64,000 nucleotides of DNA from a bacterium (GCA_030427205.1 JAUHXC010000007.1:222193-286192); one strand, 5' to 3'; shown: positions 9,280-18,422, counted from the first letter of the stretch. Notes: a model not told the origin generated them from the letters alone. Translations and numbers: made by a program.

Positions 9280-10532
9280 AGGACCACCCCGCCCGGCAGG
9301 TCGTCGGGGCGCAGGGCCCGCACCCCGGCCTGCTCGGCGGCGGCGAGGGCGGCTTTGTCGCGGGAGACGAGCACCGGCCGGGCGCCGCGGCCGATCAGCG
9401 CGCCGACCAGCCCCTGCTGCGCGGGCCCCCAGTCGGCGAGCACCAGATACAAAGGCTCGCCGGGCGCGAGGCCGATGGCGACCCGCGCCTCGGCGTCGGC
9501 CGGCTGGCCCGGCTGCACGGTGGCCAGCATGTCGAGGGCGCGCTCGAAGGCCGACCCGTCGTGGCCGACGATGATCGTGCCCGGCTCGGCGGTGGCGGCG
9601 ACCAATTCGACCCGGGTCTCGTCGCGGGCGGCCCAGGCCACCAGCGACGCCGCGAGGCTCGCCGCCCCGTCGAAGCCCTCGCGGTCGGGGGTCTGCATCG
9701 CGCCGAAGAGCGCGACCCGCACCCGGCGGCGCATGGCGGTGCGGTACTCGCGCACCATCGGCTCACCCAGCCGGGCCCACGAGCGGGCGTGCAGGTCGCG
9801 CAGCCGGTCGCCGCGGCGATAGGGGCGCACCCCGAGCAGTTCGAAGCTCTCGCCGCGCACCCGCGTGCGGCTCTTGCCCTCGGGCGGCGCGGCGACCGCG
9901 TGCGGCGGCGGCGCGTTGATCGGGACCACCGGCGGCACGACCCGCAGCCGCACCTGCTCGCTGACGACCCGCCGCCCGTTCATCAGGCCCAGCGGTCGGA
10001 TCGAGGCCACGTAGAACCGGCCGATATAGCGCTCGCCGCGCACCAGGAAGCTCGCCGACAGGTTGACCCGGGCCTCGGCGCCCGGCGCGAGGTGGCCGAT
10101 GCCCGGCCGGCGCTCGATCCAGGTGCCGTCCCACGGCAGAAACGGCCCGTGCACCCGCAGGGCGTACACCGGCTGGTCGCCGGTATTGCGCACGACGGCG
10201 GTGAAGCGCACCGCCTCGCCGGCGGCGACCCGCGGCGGGTGCTCGATGCGCAGCTCGACCCCGTCGATGCGGGCGATGGGGCGGGTGAGGAAGGCCGAGA
10301 CGAGCAGGCCGACGAGCCCGCAGAAGACGAGGTAGAGGTGGCTGAAGCGCACGTCGATGCCCGCCGCGCCGGCCACCAGCGTCGCCACCACCAGCACCTG
10401 CCCCTCGCGGGTCAGGCTGTGCAGCGGCGTGGTCACGAACTGGATGAACCGCCCGGTGCGGGTGCGGTTGAAGCCGTCGAACCGCTCCGTCGAGCGCGGG
10501 ATGAGGATGTAGTTGAGCTCGCGCAGGTTCAT
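9276..10532 (-). CDS. DUF58 domain protein
   Basis: This is a 418-residue protein with two short hydrophobic segments near residues 45-85, a beta-rich middle part and a C-terminal DUF58 region. The diagnostic block GVRPYRRGDRLRDLHARSWA lies near residue 230. DUF58 proteins have a von Willebrand A-like fold and almost always act next to a MoxR ATPase. It is flanked by moxR (33-bp gap) and the TgpA-like gene (4-bp overlap), so the three are probably one transcription unit. The ATG is preceded by a G-rich Shine-Dalgarno stretch. Confidence 0.88.
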   Translation of the reverse strand: MNLRELNYILIPRSTERFDGFNRTRTGRFIQFVTTPLHSLTREGQVLVVATLVAGAAGIDVRFSHLYLVFCGLVGLLVSAFLTRPIARIDGVELRIEHPPRVAAGEAVRFTAVVRNTGDQPVYALRVHGPFLPWDGTWIERRPGIGHLAPGAEARVNLSASFLVRGERYIGRFYVASIRPLGLMNGRRVVSEQVRLRVVPPVVPINAPPPHAVAAPPEGKSRTRVRGESFELLGVRPYRRGDRLRDLHARSWARLGEPMVREYRTAMRRRVRVALFGAMQTPDREGFDGAASLAASLVAWAARDETRVELVAATAEPGTIIVGHDGSAFERALDMLATVQPGQPADAEARVAIGLAPGEPLYLVLADWGPAQQGLVGALIGRGARPVLVSRDKAALAAAEQAGVRALRPDDLPGGVVL

Positions 10533-10565
10533 GACGGCGCCCCCCCGAGCACCCGGCTCGGGTCT

Positions 10566-11510
10566 TTACGTGGGCACCGGCACCTCGTCGAGCACCTGCT
10601 CGATGATCTGCCGCGGGCTGCGGCCGCCGTACTCCGCCTGGGGCAGGAGCCCGATGCGGTGGGCCAGGGTCGGCTCGGCCAGCGCCTGCACGTCGTCGGG
10701 GGTCACGTAGTCCCGCTCGGCGAGCAGCGCCCGGGCCTGGGCGGCGCGGAAGAGCGCCAGGGCGCCGCGCGGGCTGACGCCCAGGGCCAGCTCGCCGTGC
10801 TCGCGGGTGGCGCGCACCAGCTTGACGATGTAGCGGCCCACCTTCTGCTCGACGGTGACCGCGCGCACCGCGTCCTGCAGCGCCACGAGCCCCTCGGCGT
10901 CGAGCACCGGCTGCACCGCGTGCAGCGGGTGGGCGGTCTGCTGGGCGTAGAGCATCTCCAGCTCGTTCTCGGCGGCGGGATAACCCAGCTCGATGCGCAG
11001 CAGGAACCGGTCGAGCTGCGCCTCGGGCAACGGGTAGGTGCCCTGGTAGTCGGCCGGGTTCTGGGTGGCGACGACGAAGTAGGGCCGCGGCAGCGTGCGG
11101 GTGATGCCGTCGGCGGTCACCTGACGTTCGCTCATCGCCTCGAGCAGCGCCGACTGGGTACGCGGCGAGGCGCGGTTGATCTCGTCGGCGAGCAGCACGT
11201 GGGTGAAGGCCGGCCCCGGGCGGAACTCGAAGCGGCCGTCCTCGGGGTGCAGCACCGCCGCGCCGGTGATGTCGGCCGGCATCAGGTCGGGGGTGAACTG
11301 CACCCGCTTGAAGTCGAGATCGAGCGAGCGGGCGAGGGCCCGGGCGAGGGTCGTCTTGCCGACGCCGGGCACGTCCTCCATGAGCACGTGGCCCTCGGCG
11401 AGCACGCCGACCAACAACAGCTCGAGGCGCTCGGTCTTGCCGAGGATGACCTTCTCGAGCCCGGCGAGCAGCCGGGCGACGACGGGATGGGTGATCAAGA
11501 GCTTTCCCAC
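10566..11510 (-). CDS. MoxR-family AAA+ ATPase
   Basis: This is a cytoplasmic AAA+ chaperone-like ATPase of about 314 residues. Walker A is EDVPGVGKTT, Walker B is VLLADEINRASP, sensor 1 is VATQNP and the arginine-finger region follows as LPEAQLDRFLLRI. The frame is open to 11654, but the first ~48 residues of that longer version are Arg-rich and unlike the family. The GTG at 11510 places VGKLLITHPVVARLLAGLE at the N-terminus, the usual beginning. No strong Shine-Dalgarno sequence precedes it, so the exact start is uncertain. It heads the moxR-DUF58-transglutaminase operon. MoxR proteins are thought to help activate or insert partner VWA-domain proteins. Confidence 0.9.
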   Translation of the reverse strand: MGKLLITHPVVARLLAGLEKVILGKTERLELLLVGVLAEGHVLMEDVPGVGKTTLARALARSLDLDFKRVQFTPDLMPADITGAAVLHPEDGRFEFRPGPAFTHVLLADEINRASPRTQSALLEAMSERQVTADGITRTLPRPYFVVATQNPADYQGTYPLPEAQLDRFLLRIELGYPAAENELEMLYAQQTAHPLHAVQPVLDAEGLVALQDAVRAVTVEQKVGRYIVKLVRATREHGELALGVSPRGALALFRAAQARALLAERDYVTPDDVQALAEPTLAHRIGLLPQAEYGGRSPRQIIEQVLDEVPVPT

Positions 11511-11672
11511 AAACGTCGGCGCTTCGCCCAGCACCGTCCCGAACCTCGAATCTCGTCGTCGCTCGGGCTCGAAAGACCGCCAGTATTCCTGCGCCTTCGC
11601 TCCTCGATCTCGACGCCCGGTCCGGCGCTGTGCTCGACCGAGGTATGTGGGCAAGCTCTCAAGATCGCAGGG

Positions 11673-13313
11673 TCAAACGGCGCGCAGGACGTGGTTGCGG
11701 GCCAGCCGATTGACGGTGGCCCGGGCGAAGTTGACGATGCCGCAGGTGCGGCCGAGTACGGTGATGATCGGTCGATCGGCGGCGAGCGCCGCCTGCACGT
11801 AGGGCTCGCTGACGGCGGGCGGCACCACCCAGCTGCTCCAGCGGACCATCGCGTCGCAGCCCTCGACCCGCCCGGCGGCGCGGGCCGGCGGGGCCTCTTC
11901 GTCGCTGGGCACCAGCCGCAGGTCGACCGGCTGGCCCTCGCTGAGGGTGCGCAGCTCGTCCTGCACGGCGTCGTCGCCGCCGACCACCAGCAGCCGGCGC
12001 ACGCCCGCCAGGCCGCATTCGGCGACCATGTGCGAGAACCAGCGCTTCTCGGCCGTGCCGCCGCACACCGCGCAGGCGCTGTCGTCTTCGACCCGCAGCG
12101 GGATGCGCCCTACCGCGCGGGTGACCCGGTCGCACAGCGGGTTGGCGCAGGTGGCCTGCAGGTTCTTGGCGATGAGCTTCTCGATGCTCGGGGCGTCGAT
12201 CTGGCGGATGGCCTTGATCACCTGCACCGACGCCCGCTCGTCGGCGAGCAGCGCCTGCAGCACCCGCACCTGCTGGCGGAAGGTCTCGAGCCCGTGGGCC
12301 CGCAGCAGCCGGGTGACGTCGCCGCCCTGCTGCACCGCCCGCTCCAGCTCGAGGGCCCGGGTGCGCCAGGCGACCTCGCGCTTGCGGGCGGTCTCGAGAT
12401 CGCCGAGCACCGAGCTGGTATCGATGCTGCCCTGGCGCGACTCTTCGAGGGCCTCCTGGGCCTCTTCGAGGCTGCCGCGCAGCTCGTCGAGCTCTTCCTG
12501 CAGCTCGCCGCAGGTCTGGGCCAGCGTCTCGCGCTCGTCGTCGGCCACCTGCAGCTTCTGCTTGAGCGTCGCCCGATCGAGGTTGAGCCGCTCGTTGTCT
12601 TCGCGCAGGGCCTCGACGCCGGCCACGTTGCGCTTCGCCGCCTCGAGCTCGGCCTGCAGCCGCTGCAGCTCGCGGGAGAAGCCCTCGGCGCGGGCCCGCT
12701 CGACGTCGGCCTGCTGCCGGGCGCGGTCGCGCTCGGTCTCGGCGCGGGCCACCCGCAGCTTGAGCTCGTCGCGGGCCTCGGAGACCCGGCCGGCGGGCTT
12801 GCTCGGCGCCTGAATGTTGCTGCGCACCGCCTTGGTGGCCGGCAGGGTATCGGGCACCGCCCGGTGCCCGGCGGTGATGTCGCTGGGCAGGTGGGCCTCG
12901 AGCAGATCGGCGAAGCTGACCTTGAAGCCGTCGCCGCCGCCGCCGCCCGACCCGCCGCCGCGCTGCCCGCCGCCGCGCTGATGGCCGCGGCCGCCCACCG
13001 GCCGGTTGCCGCCGGTGTGGCGCCCGCCGCGGCTCGAGCCGCCCTGGCGGTTGCCGCCCGGTCGGTTGCCGCCGCTCTGCCGGTTGGGGCTCGGCTGCCG
13101 GCTCGACCGGCTCTGGGGCGGCGTGCGGCCCTTGCCGTGGCGTGCGCGGCCCGCGCCGCCCCGGCCCAACGCCTTGCGGGCCGCCTGGGCCACGTCGGCG
13201 CGGATGGTATCGGCCCGGCGGGCGTTGGGGTAGCCATTGGCCCGCAGCCACTCGAGCACCGACTGCTCTTGCAGCCCCAGCTCGACAGCCAGCTTGTAGG
13301 CCTTGGTCTTCAC
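11673..13313 (-). CDS. IF2_N / Gly-Arg / coiled-coil / DUF2325-like protein
   Basis: This 546-residue protein starts at a GTG with GGAGCG upstream; the longer frame to 13379 adds unrelated residues. Domains in order: an IF-2 N-terminal-like small helical domain (about 4-48, KLAVELGLQEQSVLEWL); a basic Gly/Arg/Ser low-complexity region with RG and GG repeats (about 54-137); a long coiled coil (about 174-328); a probable zinc site from CANPLCD (387) and CAVCGG (413); and a C-terminal domain (438-546) with VVGGDDAVQDEL and GRTCGIVNFARATVNRL that resembles DUF2325. The architecture suggests a nucleic-acid-associated scaffold. It is not initiation factor 2, because the GTPase domain is absent. It is probably monocistronic. 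Function unknown. Confidence 0.75.
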   Translation of the reverse strand: MKTKAYKLAVELGLQEQSVLEWLRANGYPNARRADTIRADVAQAARKALGRGGAGRARHGKGRTPPQSRSSRQPSPNRQSGGNRPGGNRQGGSSRGGRHTGGNRPVGGRGHQRGGGQRGGGSGGGGGDGFKVSFADLLEAHLPSDITAGHRAVPDTLPATKAVRSNIQAPSKPAGRVSEARDELKLRVARAETERDRARQQADVERARAEGFSRELQRLQAELEAAKRNVAGVEALREDNERLNLDRATLKQKLQVADDERETLAQTCGELQEELDELRGSLEEAQEALEESRQGSIDTSSVLGDLETARKREVAWRTRALELERAVQQGGDVTRLLRAHGLETFRQQVRVLQALLADERASVQVIKAIRQIDAPSIEKLIAKNLQATCANPLCDRVTRAVGRIPLRVEDDSACAVCGGTAEKRWFSHMVAECGLAGVRRLLVVGGDDAVQDELRTLSEGQPVDLRLVPSDEEAPPARAAGRVEGCDAMVRWSSWVVPPAVSEPYVQAALAADRPIITVLGRTCGIVNFARATVNRLARNHVLRAV

Positions 13314-13520
13314 AGGTCGCTCGCGCTCCGCGGGATTGTCCGACAGCGCATGATACGGGAGCCGTCGCCAGATTGTCACGCCAAGCGGTCGGGCCCCGGC
13401 TGGAGGCGCGCTGCGCCACGCCGCGGCTCACGACCGCCGTGTCGATCGATGCCGCGCGCCCCGGGTCGGGTTCCGCGGTGGCCCTCGGCGCAGAGGTTGG
13501 AGGCGCTTCCGGCGGCGCTG

Positions 13521-15557
13521 TCAGCGGGGCGCGAAGCGGGTCGTCGCGCCGTCCTGCAGCACGAGCACCGCGCCGTCCCCCGGCATGACCAGCGATCGGC
13601 CATCGGGCGTCGGCCCCAGGCTGCGGGCCGCGCCGTCCGGGTCGACGACGTAGAGCCGCTCGGCGTCGAGCACCAGCACCCGGCCATCGGCCAGCGGGCG
13701 GTGGGCGATGGGGCGGACGATACCGCTCGCCGGCCCCGGCTGCCACGGCCCGTCGGGGCCCGCGGTGCGCCAGATGCGGCCGCTCTCGTCGATGGCCGAG
13801 ACTCCTTCGGGCGCGGGGGCCAGCTCGACGAATGGCGCTGGAATCTCCGTTCGGCGGCAGGTGCGCCCGTCGCGGCACCACTCGACGTGGGCGTCGGCGG
13901 CCAGCATCGCGGCGAAGGACCCGCTCCAGACCGCCGGCCCGCGCAGCGCCGCCGGGTCGAGCCGCGGATCCCCGTCGAGCCGCGGCGTCCGGTCGAGCCG
14001 CTGCCACCGCGACCCGCCGTCCACGCTGATCGCCGAGTCGCCGTCGCGGCAGTCGGCCAGGCCGAGCTGGCCGGCGAAGCGCACCCAGCGGGCCTCGCAG
14101 CTGCCCGGCGGCGGGGCGATCGTCCAGCGCTCGCCGGCGTCGTCGGTGCGCCGGAAGAGCCCCAGGCCCACCGCGGCGACCGTATGGCCGTCGACCCGGT
14201 CGAGATCGGTGAAGGGCAGCCCGACGGTGCCCGGCACGGCGAACCACTGCCGGCCGCCGTCGACAGTGCGCCACAGCCCGCCGAGCACGCCGACGCCCAG
14301 GCCGATACGCGGGTGGGTGAAGACCGCCCGCCACAGGGGGCGATCGAGCCGCGGACCGCGCGGCGCGATGCGATCGAGCCCGGCCACGAGCCCGCGGGGC
14401 GCGCCGGCCAGGGCCCCCCTCGCGGTGGCCAGCAGCGCGGCGCCCACCGGGGCGCGCTGCTCGAGGGCGCGCCACGTCCGGCCGCCGTCGTCGCTGCGCA
14501 GCGCGCTGCCCGGGATGCGCGGCACCGCGTAGAAGACGCCGCGGGCGTCGGCCGCGACCGCCGCCAGATCGGCGCCCAGCCGCGCGGGTCCTTCGGCGGC
14601 GTGCCAGGTCCGCCCGCCGTCGCGGCTGTATTCGATGGCCAGCCGCCCGCCGACGCCGGCGCCGACCAGCACCGCGCGGCCCTTGCCGGTCAGCGCGATG
14701 TCCCGCGGCAGCGCGACCGCCGGATCGGCCCGGCGCCCGTCGACGAAGCGGGCGCCGGCGTCGTCGGAGGCGGCGATGGCGTCGACCCCGGCCACGATCA
14801 CCCGCCCCGCGGCGGCGCCGATGGCCCGCGGTCGGGGGACGGGCGCCGGCCGGCGGCGGGGCAGGGCAGGCAAGGCGCCGTCGCGCAGCTCGGGGCCGTC
14901 GGGCGAGCGGGTGAGCAGGTAGCCGTGGTCTTTGTCGATGGCGACCGTGCGCCGCCCGTCGAGCCCGCAGCCCACGTCGAGCCGGGCCCAGCCGCCGCCC
15001 CGATCGATACGCGCCGGTCCGCCGTCGGCCGGGCAGGCGATCGTGGTCGAGCCGCCGCCGACCAGCAAGCGCAGCGGGGGCAGGGTCGTCGGGCGCGGCA
15101 CGAAGCCATACGGCTCGTCGAGTTCGAACAGGCCGCCGCTGGCGGTGGCGACGACGACGCCGCGATCGGTCGCGGCCAGCCCGACGACGGCCTCGTCGGC
15201 GATGACCGTGCGCTCGAAGTCGACCCCGGCGATGGGCGGCTCGATGGGCCACGGGTCGGGCAGCGGCGCCGGGTCGAGCGGATGCGGGCCGTCCGATCCG
15301 ATGCCGCCCGGGTCGATGTGCGGCGGGGGCTCGGCGGGCCAGGGCCCCGGCGGCAGCTCGGCCTCGGGCTCGGGGGTCGGCTCCGCCGGACGGGGGCGCG
15401 CGGTGGGCGGCTCGACGGCGACGCCCCGCGGGCTGGGCGGGCCTCTCTCGGGCGCGCAGCCCGGCCCGGCGAGCAGCCCGATGCCGAGCGCGAGCAGCGC
15501 CCGGCGCAGCGGGAGCCGTGGGGCGCGGTCGCGGGGGTCGGCGGGTGGCGGGCGCAT
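13521..15557 (-). CDS. Sialidase-like beta-propeller lipoprotein (Asp-box repeats)
   Basis: This 678-residue exported lipoprotein starts at the ATG at 15557. The frame continues upstream, but this ATG opens a signal peptide ending in AGPGC, and a Pro/Glu-rich linker follows. The body carries repeated Asp-box signatures of the form S-x-D-G-G-x-T-W: SRDGGRTWHAA, RSDDGGRTWRAL, RTVDGGRQWFAV, RRTDDAGERWTI and SVDGGSRWQRL. These mark a six- or seven-bladed beta-propeller of the VPS10/YCF48/sialidase superfamily. No sialidase catalytic residues can be assigned, so a binding or scaffolding role on the cell surface is more likely. It is divergent from the lipoprotein gene at 15751. Confidence 0.75.
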   Translation of the reverse strand: MRPPPADPRDRAPRLPLRRALLALGIGLLAGPGCAPERGPPSPRGVAVEPPTARPRPAEPTPEPEAELPPGPWPAEPPPHIDPGGIGSDGPHPLDPAPLPDPWPIEPPIAGVDFERTVIADEAVVGLAATDRGVVVATASGGLFELDEPYGFVPRPTTLPPLRLLVGGGSTTIACPADGGPARIDRGGGWARLDVGCGLDGRRTVAIDKDHGYLLTRSPDGPELRDGALPALPRRRPAPVPRPRAIGAAAGRVIVAGVDAIAASDDAGARFVDGRRADPAVALPRDIALTGKGRAVLVGAGVGGRLAIEYSRDGGRTWHAAEGPARLGADLAAVAADARGVFYAVPRIPGSALRSDDGGRTWRALEQRAPVGAALLATARGALAGAPRGLVAGLDRIAPRGPRLDRPLWRAVFTHPRIGLGVGVLGGLWRTVDGGRQWFAVPGTVGLPFTDLDRVDGHTVAAVGLGLFRRTDDAGERWTIAPPPGSCEARWVRFAGQLGLADCRDGDSAISVDGGSRWQRLDRTPRLDGDPRLDPAALRGPAVWSGSFAAMLAADAHVEWCRDGRTCRRTEIPAPFVELAPAPEGVSAIDESGRIWRTAGPDGPWQPGPASGIVRPIAHRPLADGRVLVLDAERLYVVDPDGAARSLGPTPDGRSLVMPGDGAVLVLQDGATTRFAPR

Positions 15558-15750
15558 CGGCTCCAGGGTAGTGCGGTCGGGCGCGGCGGGGCAATCGCAC
15601 CGGGCGCAATCGGTGTGTATGCCCCGGTGGCTTTCTGGATTGACCGGCCGGAGATCGGGCATGCTGTGCGATCCATGTGGGTATCGCGTGGGATTGATCG
15701 GCGCCGATGCTCCAGGACGCACCACGAGCCCACCGGGGGGGAGGTCGAGC

Positions 15751-16725
15751 ATGCGCGGTACTGGTACAGCGGCGCAGACCCAGCGGGTCACCGGCGGTCG
15801 CCTGAGGGCCCTGGCGGGCATTCTGCTGCTCGGCGGCGCCTCGGCGGGCCTCTGCGGCTGCTCCCACGTCAGCTATACCCGCGGGGTGCAGACCCAGGAG
15901 GCGCTGCCGCTCGAGCGGCTGCCGTCCCCCGAGAGCACCTACGGCGAGGCGACCTTCGATACCCACGAGATCGTGCTCGCCGACCGCACCGGCGTCCTCG
16001 GCGCGGCCCTCGGCACCCAGATCGAAGGCACCGGCAATGCCTTCGCGGCGATGCGCGAGGCCGAAGCCGAGGGCAAGCGCAGCGCCGAGTACAGCTATCG
16101 GGTGCACCGGCCCGACGAGTACGACGGCGCGGCCATCGGCATCTACTACAAGTGGGGTGAGACCCAAGCGCCGGGGGACTACACGCTCGACATCGAGAGC
16201 ACCCTCAACCCGCTGATCGACGGGCGGCACGCGGCGCCCTACACCGCGAGCTTCGGCGAGGGCGGCCTGCACATGGGCGGCAAGGAGGCGCTGGTGGACG
16301 ACTGGCTGAGCTGGTCGATCATGGTGCGGCTGGGCATGGCGCGCTACGACCTGACGCCCGATCCGATGGCGACCGACCGCCAGATCGACGAGCGCACCAA
16401 GCGCGACGGCGAAGCGTGGGCGTTTCGCGTGCCGAGCCACTTCGGCCTGATGATCGACCCCGAGTGGCTCTACGGGCTGGCGGTGCACGGCTGGGTCGGC
16501 GCCGATCTGGTGGGCTGGCTCTTCACCCGCGATCGGGGGTCGTGGAGCGACAAGATCGACTACGGCGGCGACGTCTCGTGGGGCATGATCGTCGGCGACT
16601 TCGGCTTCAGCGTCGGCGTCGGTTACGCCCGCCAGAACCACAGCTGGGGTGAGCACTGGGTGCAGTACGATCAGTTCTTCGGCATGCTCGCGCTCGATGT
16701 GGACGTGGTGTCGCTGCTCGATTGA
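15751..16725 (+). CDS. Predicted outer-surface lipoprotein, unknown function
   Basis: This protein has 324 residues. The ATG at 15751 follows a strong GGGGGGAGG Shine-Dalgarno sequence. A signal peptide ends in the lipobox LCGC (Cys about residue 37). The mature part alternates short hydrophobic and aromatic strands (for example WSDKIDYGGDVSWGMIVGDF near the end), compatible with a beta-barrel or beta-rich outer-membrane-associated protein. I recognise no family. Its last 55 bp overlap the convergent small membrane protein gene at 16671. Confidence 0.7.
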   Translation: MRGTGTAAQTQRVTGGRLRALAGILLLGGASAGLCGCSHVSYTRGVQTQEALPLERLPSPESTYGEATFDTHEIVLADRTGVLGAALGTQIEGTGNAFAAMREAEAEGKRSAEYSYRVHRPDEYDGAAIGIYYKWGETQAPGDYTLDIESTLNPLIDGRHAAPYTASFGEGGLHMGGKEALVDDWLSWSIMVRLGMARYDLTPDPMATDRQIDERTKRDGEAWAFRVPSHFGLMIDPEWLYGLAVHGWVGADLVGWLFTRDRGSWSDKIDYGGDVSWGMIVGDFGFSVGVGYARQNHSWGEHWVQYDQFFGMLALDVDVVSLLD

Positions 16726-17174
16726 GGCTGTGATCGAGTCGGCGAGCGGCGCAGCGCCGCCCGCGCCGTGAGCGCCATCGCCGCGCACAGCAGCAGCCCG
16801 CCCACCGGGGCCGCGACGATGCCCAGCCCCGGGTCGCCGTCGTAGATCCAGACCCCGCCCAGCAGGAACCCGCCCGCCAGCAGCACCGTGCCCCCGCGCA
16901 GCAGCCGCGAGGCCCGCGCCGGCCCCCGCGCCCCCCAGCCCAGCTCGGCGAACGTCAGCCCGAAGGCCAGGTTGAGCAGCCCGGTCAGCGCGCCGTGGGC
17001 GTGGGCCAGCCGGAAGAGCATGCGCCGGGTCTCGGCGTCGGCGTCGAGCAGCCAGCCCACCTTGAAGCCGTGCAGCGCTTCGAGCGCGAGCCCGCCGATG
17101 GTCCACAGCGCCAGCGCGCCCCAGCCCCAGACGAGGTGGATCCGCCGCAGGTCGGCCCGTTGGGATGCGCTCAC
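16671..17174 (-). CDS. Small four-helix membrane protein, unknown
   Basis: This integral membrane protein has 167 residues and about four hydrophobic helices, with LVWGWGALALWTIGGLALEA first, then AHGALTGLLNLAFGLTFAEL, then two near the C-terminus. I chose the GTG at 17174 because GAGAGGT lies 7 bp upstream and it places RADLRRIHLVWGWG at the N-terminus; an ATG at 17249 would add a polar 25-residue extension. The Ser/Thr-rich tail overlaps the end of the convergent lipoprotein gene by 55 bp. No family recognised. Confidence 0.65.
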   Translation of the reverse strand: MSASQRADLRRIHLVWGWGALALWTIGGLALEALHGFKVGWLLDADAETRRMLFRLAHAHGALTGLLNLAFGLTFAELGWGARGPARASRLLRGGTVLLAGGFLLGGVWIYDGDPGLGIVAAPVGGLLLCAAMALTARAALRRSPTRSQPQSSSDTTSTSSASMPKN

Positions 17175-17425
17175 TGGTGTACCTCTCGGGTTGTTGGCGC
17201 TGTCGCTCGACGCGTGCGAGGGACGGAGCCGACTGTCCGGTGAATCCACGAGGAGGGCCGCCTGCGCTTGCTGCTCGACAGCCCCGATGAGACCCGCCCC
17301 CTCGTGGAGACCGGGAGGACCGCCGACAGGAGGGCGACAAGCGGTCGAGTCGCAGCCCCCGGAGCGCCGCTCAGTGAGCGACCGGCAGGACCTCCCGCAC
17401 CCGGCAGCGTACTCGAAACCGCGGG

Positions 17426-17534
17426 AGGCCGACCACGCAGTACTTCGCCGGGCTCGTCAAGCGTCTCGCGCGCATCGCACCGGCCGCCGACATCCCCATC
17501 GCGGTCGAGCGGCCCAGCGGCCTGATCGCCAGCC
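17426..17534 (+). pseudogene. Possible IS110-type transposase fragment
   Basis: One frame reads TTQYFAGLVKRLARIAP followed by IPIAVERPSGLIASR. The phrase IPIAVERPSGLI is like the segment of IS110-family transposases in which a strand ends in an acidic residue before the second half of the DEDD domain. There is no start, no continuation and no recognisable insertion-sequence ends. It may be chance, and I rate it as a weak lead only. Confidence 0.25.
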
Positions 17535-17539
17535 GCGCA

Positions 17540-17585
17540 GCAGCCTCTTCTCAGAGCAGCCTCTTCTCAGAGCAGCCTCTTCTCA
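17540..17585. repeat. Three-copy 16-bp direct tandem repeat
   Basis: The unit GCAGCCTCTTCTCAGA occurs at 17540-17555 and 17556-17571, then again (15 of 16 bases plus one change at the end) at 17572-17587. It ends about 20 bp downstream of the hugZ-like stop codon on the minus strand. It could influence transcript ends of the heme operon, but no hairpin is formed. Confidence 0.8.
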
Positions 17586-17607
17586 CAGCGGACCTTCATG
17601 GCATCCC

Positions 17608-18414
17608 TCACGCGGCGCGGCGGGCGGTGCGCGCCCGTTTCAAGACCTCGATCACCGCCACCCGCAGGTCGTCGGCGTCGATCTCGCGGCCGAATTCGAA
17701 GTAGACCCGGCGCGCGTCGGTCTCGACGGCGAAGCCGGCCCGGTCGAGCGCGACCATGCGCGCGTGGGCGGGGGTGAAGCCGCACAGGCCCTCGACCATC
17801 TCGATCAGGTTGTGCCCGTGGTCGTCGTTCATGTGCTCGATGGCGCCGCGCGCCGCGTCTTCGAGGCCACCGCCGAGCGGGGCGCGCAGCATGTCGGGGC
17901 CTTCGATCCAGCGGATCTTGCCGAAGCCGGCGATGTAGCGCCCGCGCACCACCGTATCCATCAGCCAGTAGTCGAAGCGGTGGGTCTCGTCGTAGTCGGC
18001 GGCCTGGGGCACCCGCACCCGGTAGCGGGCCACGATGTCGTCGAGCGCGGCGGTGTCGACCGTGCGCGCGCCGGGCAGCGGGCCGTGCTCGCGGGAGGGC
18101 GCGTACAGCGGGACCATGCTGCCCATGATGCCGACCCGCCAGGTGGCCTGGGGGTCGCCCTCGCCGTGGGCCGCGTCGTCGGTGACGAAGAGCGTCGCCC
18201 GCGGGTCGCGCACGAGGTTGGCGGTGTGGGCCGCGATGCGGGCGAGCAGCACGATCGGGCGGCCATGGGCGTCGAGGGCGTAGGGCACGATCGAGCCGAA
18301 GGGGTGGCCGGCCATCGCCTTCTGCGAGGCGAGCGTGCACAGCGTGCCGTGGGTGGCGCCGATGAGCCGCGCGCGGGCTTCGGCGGCGAAGTTCCAGATG
18401 TCGGTGGCGGACAT
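17608..18414 (-). CDS. HugZ-like heme utilization protein (split barrel + DUF2470)
   Basis: This cytoplasmic protein has 268 residues. The N-terminal part is a pyridoxamine-phosphate-oxidase-type split barrel (about 15-170, with HGTLCTLA and FGSIVPYALD), and the C-terminal part is a DUF2470 domain carrying HMNDDHGHNL. HugZ/HutZ enzymes with this layout bind heme and take part in its oxidative opening or intracellular handling. I chose the ATG at 18414, which leaves 8 bp to the hmuV stop; longer frames run into hmuV. It is the last gene of the six-gene heme operon. Confidence 0.85.
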   Translation of the reverse strand: MSATDIWNFAAEARARLIGATHGTLCTLASQKAMAGHPFGSIVPYALDAHGRPIVLLARIAAHTANLVRDPRATLFVTDDAAHGEGDPQATWRVGIMGSMVPLYAPSREHGPLPGARTVDTAALDDIVARYRVRVPQAADYDETHRFDYWLMDTVVRGRYIAGFGKIRWIEGPDMLRAPLGGGLEDAARGAIEHMNDDHGHNLIEMVEGLCGFTPAHARMVALDRAGFAVETDARRVYFEFGREIDADDLRVAVIEVLKRARTARRAA

Positions 18415-18422
18415 GGGGCTCC

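Larger units (their letters stand above)
17175..17607. other. Gene-free stretch with tandem repeat and possible transposase scrap
   Basis: This 433-bp stretch lies between the small membrane protein and the hugZ-like gene. It holds no convincing intact gene. It contains a three-copy 16-bp tandem repeat at its hugZ-proximal end and a ~110-bp reading-frame scrap that faintly resembles an IS110-type transposase N-terminus. Both are listed separately. Confidence 0.6.

Noticed and set aside
11673..13313. Translation initiation factor IF-2
   Set aside because: Only the small N-terminal-type domain is present; the GTPase and later IF-2 domains are absent.
9561..16160. A 2199-codon plus-strand open frame
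   Set aside because: It runs antisense across six well-supported genes and has only low-complexity Arg/Gly/His-rich text.
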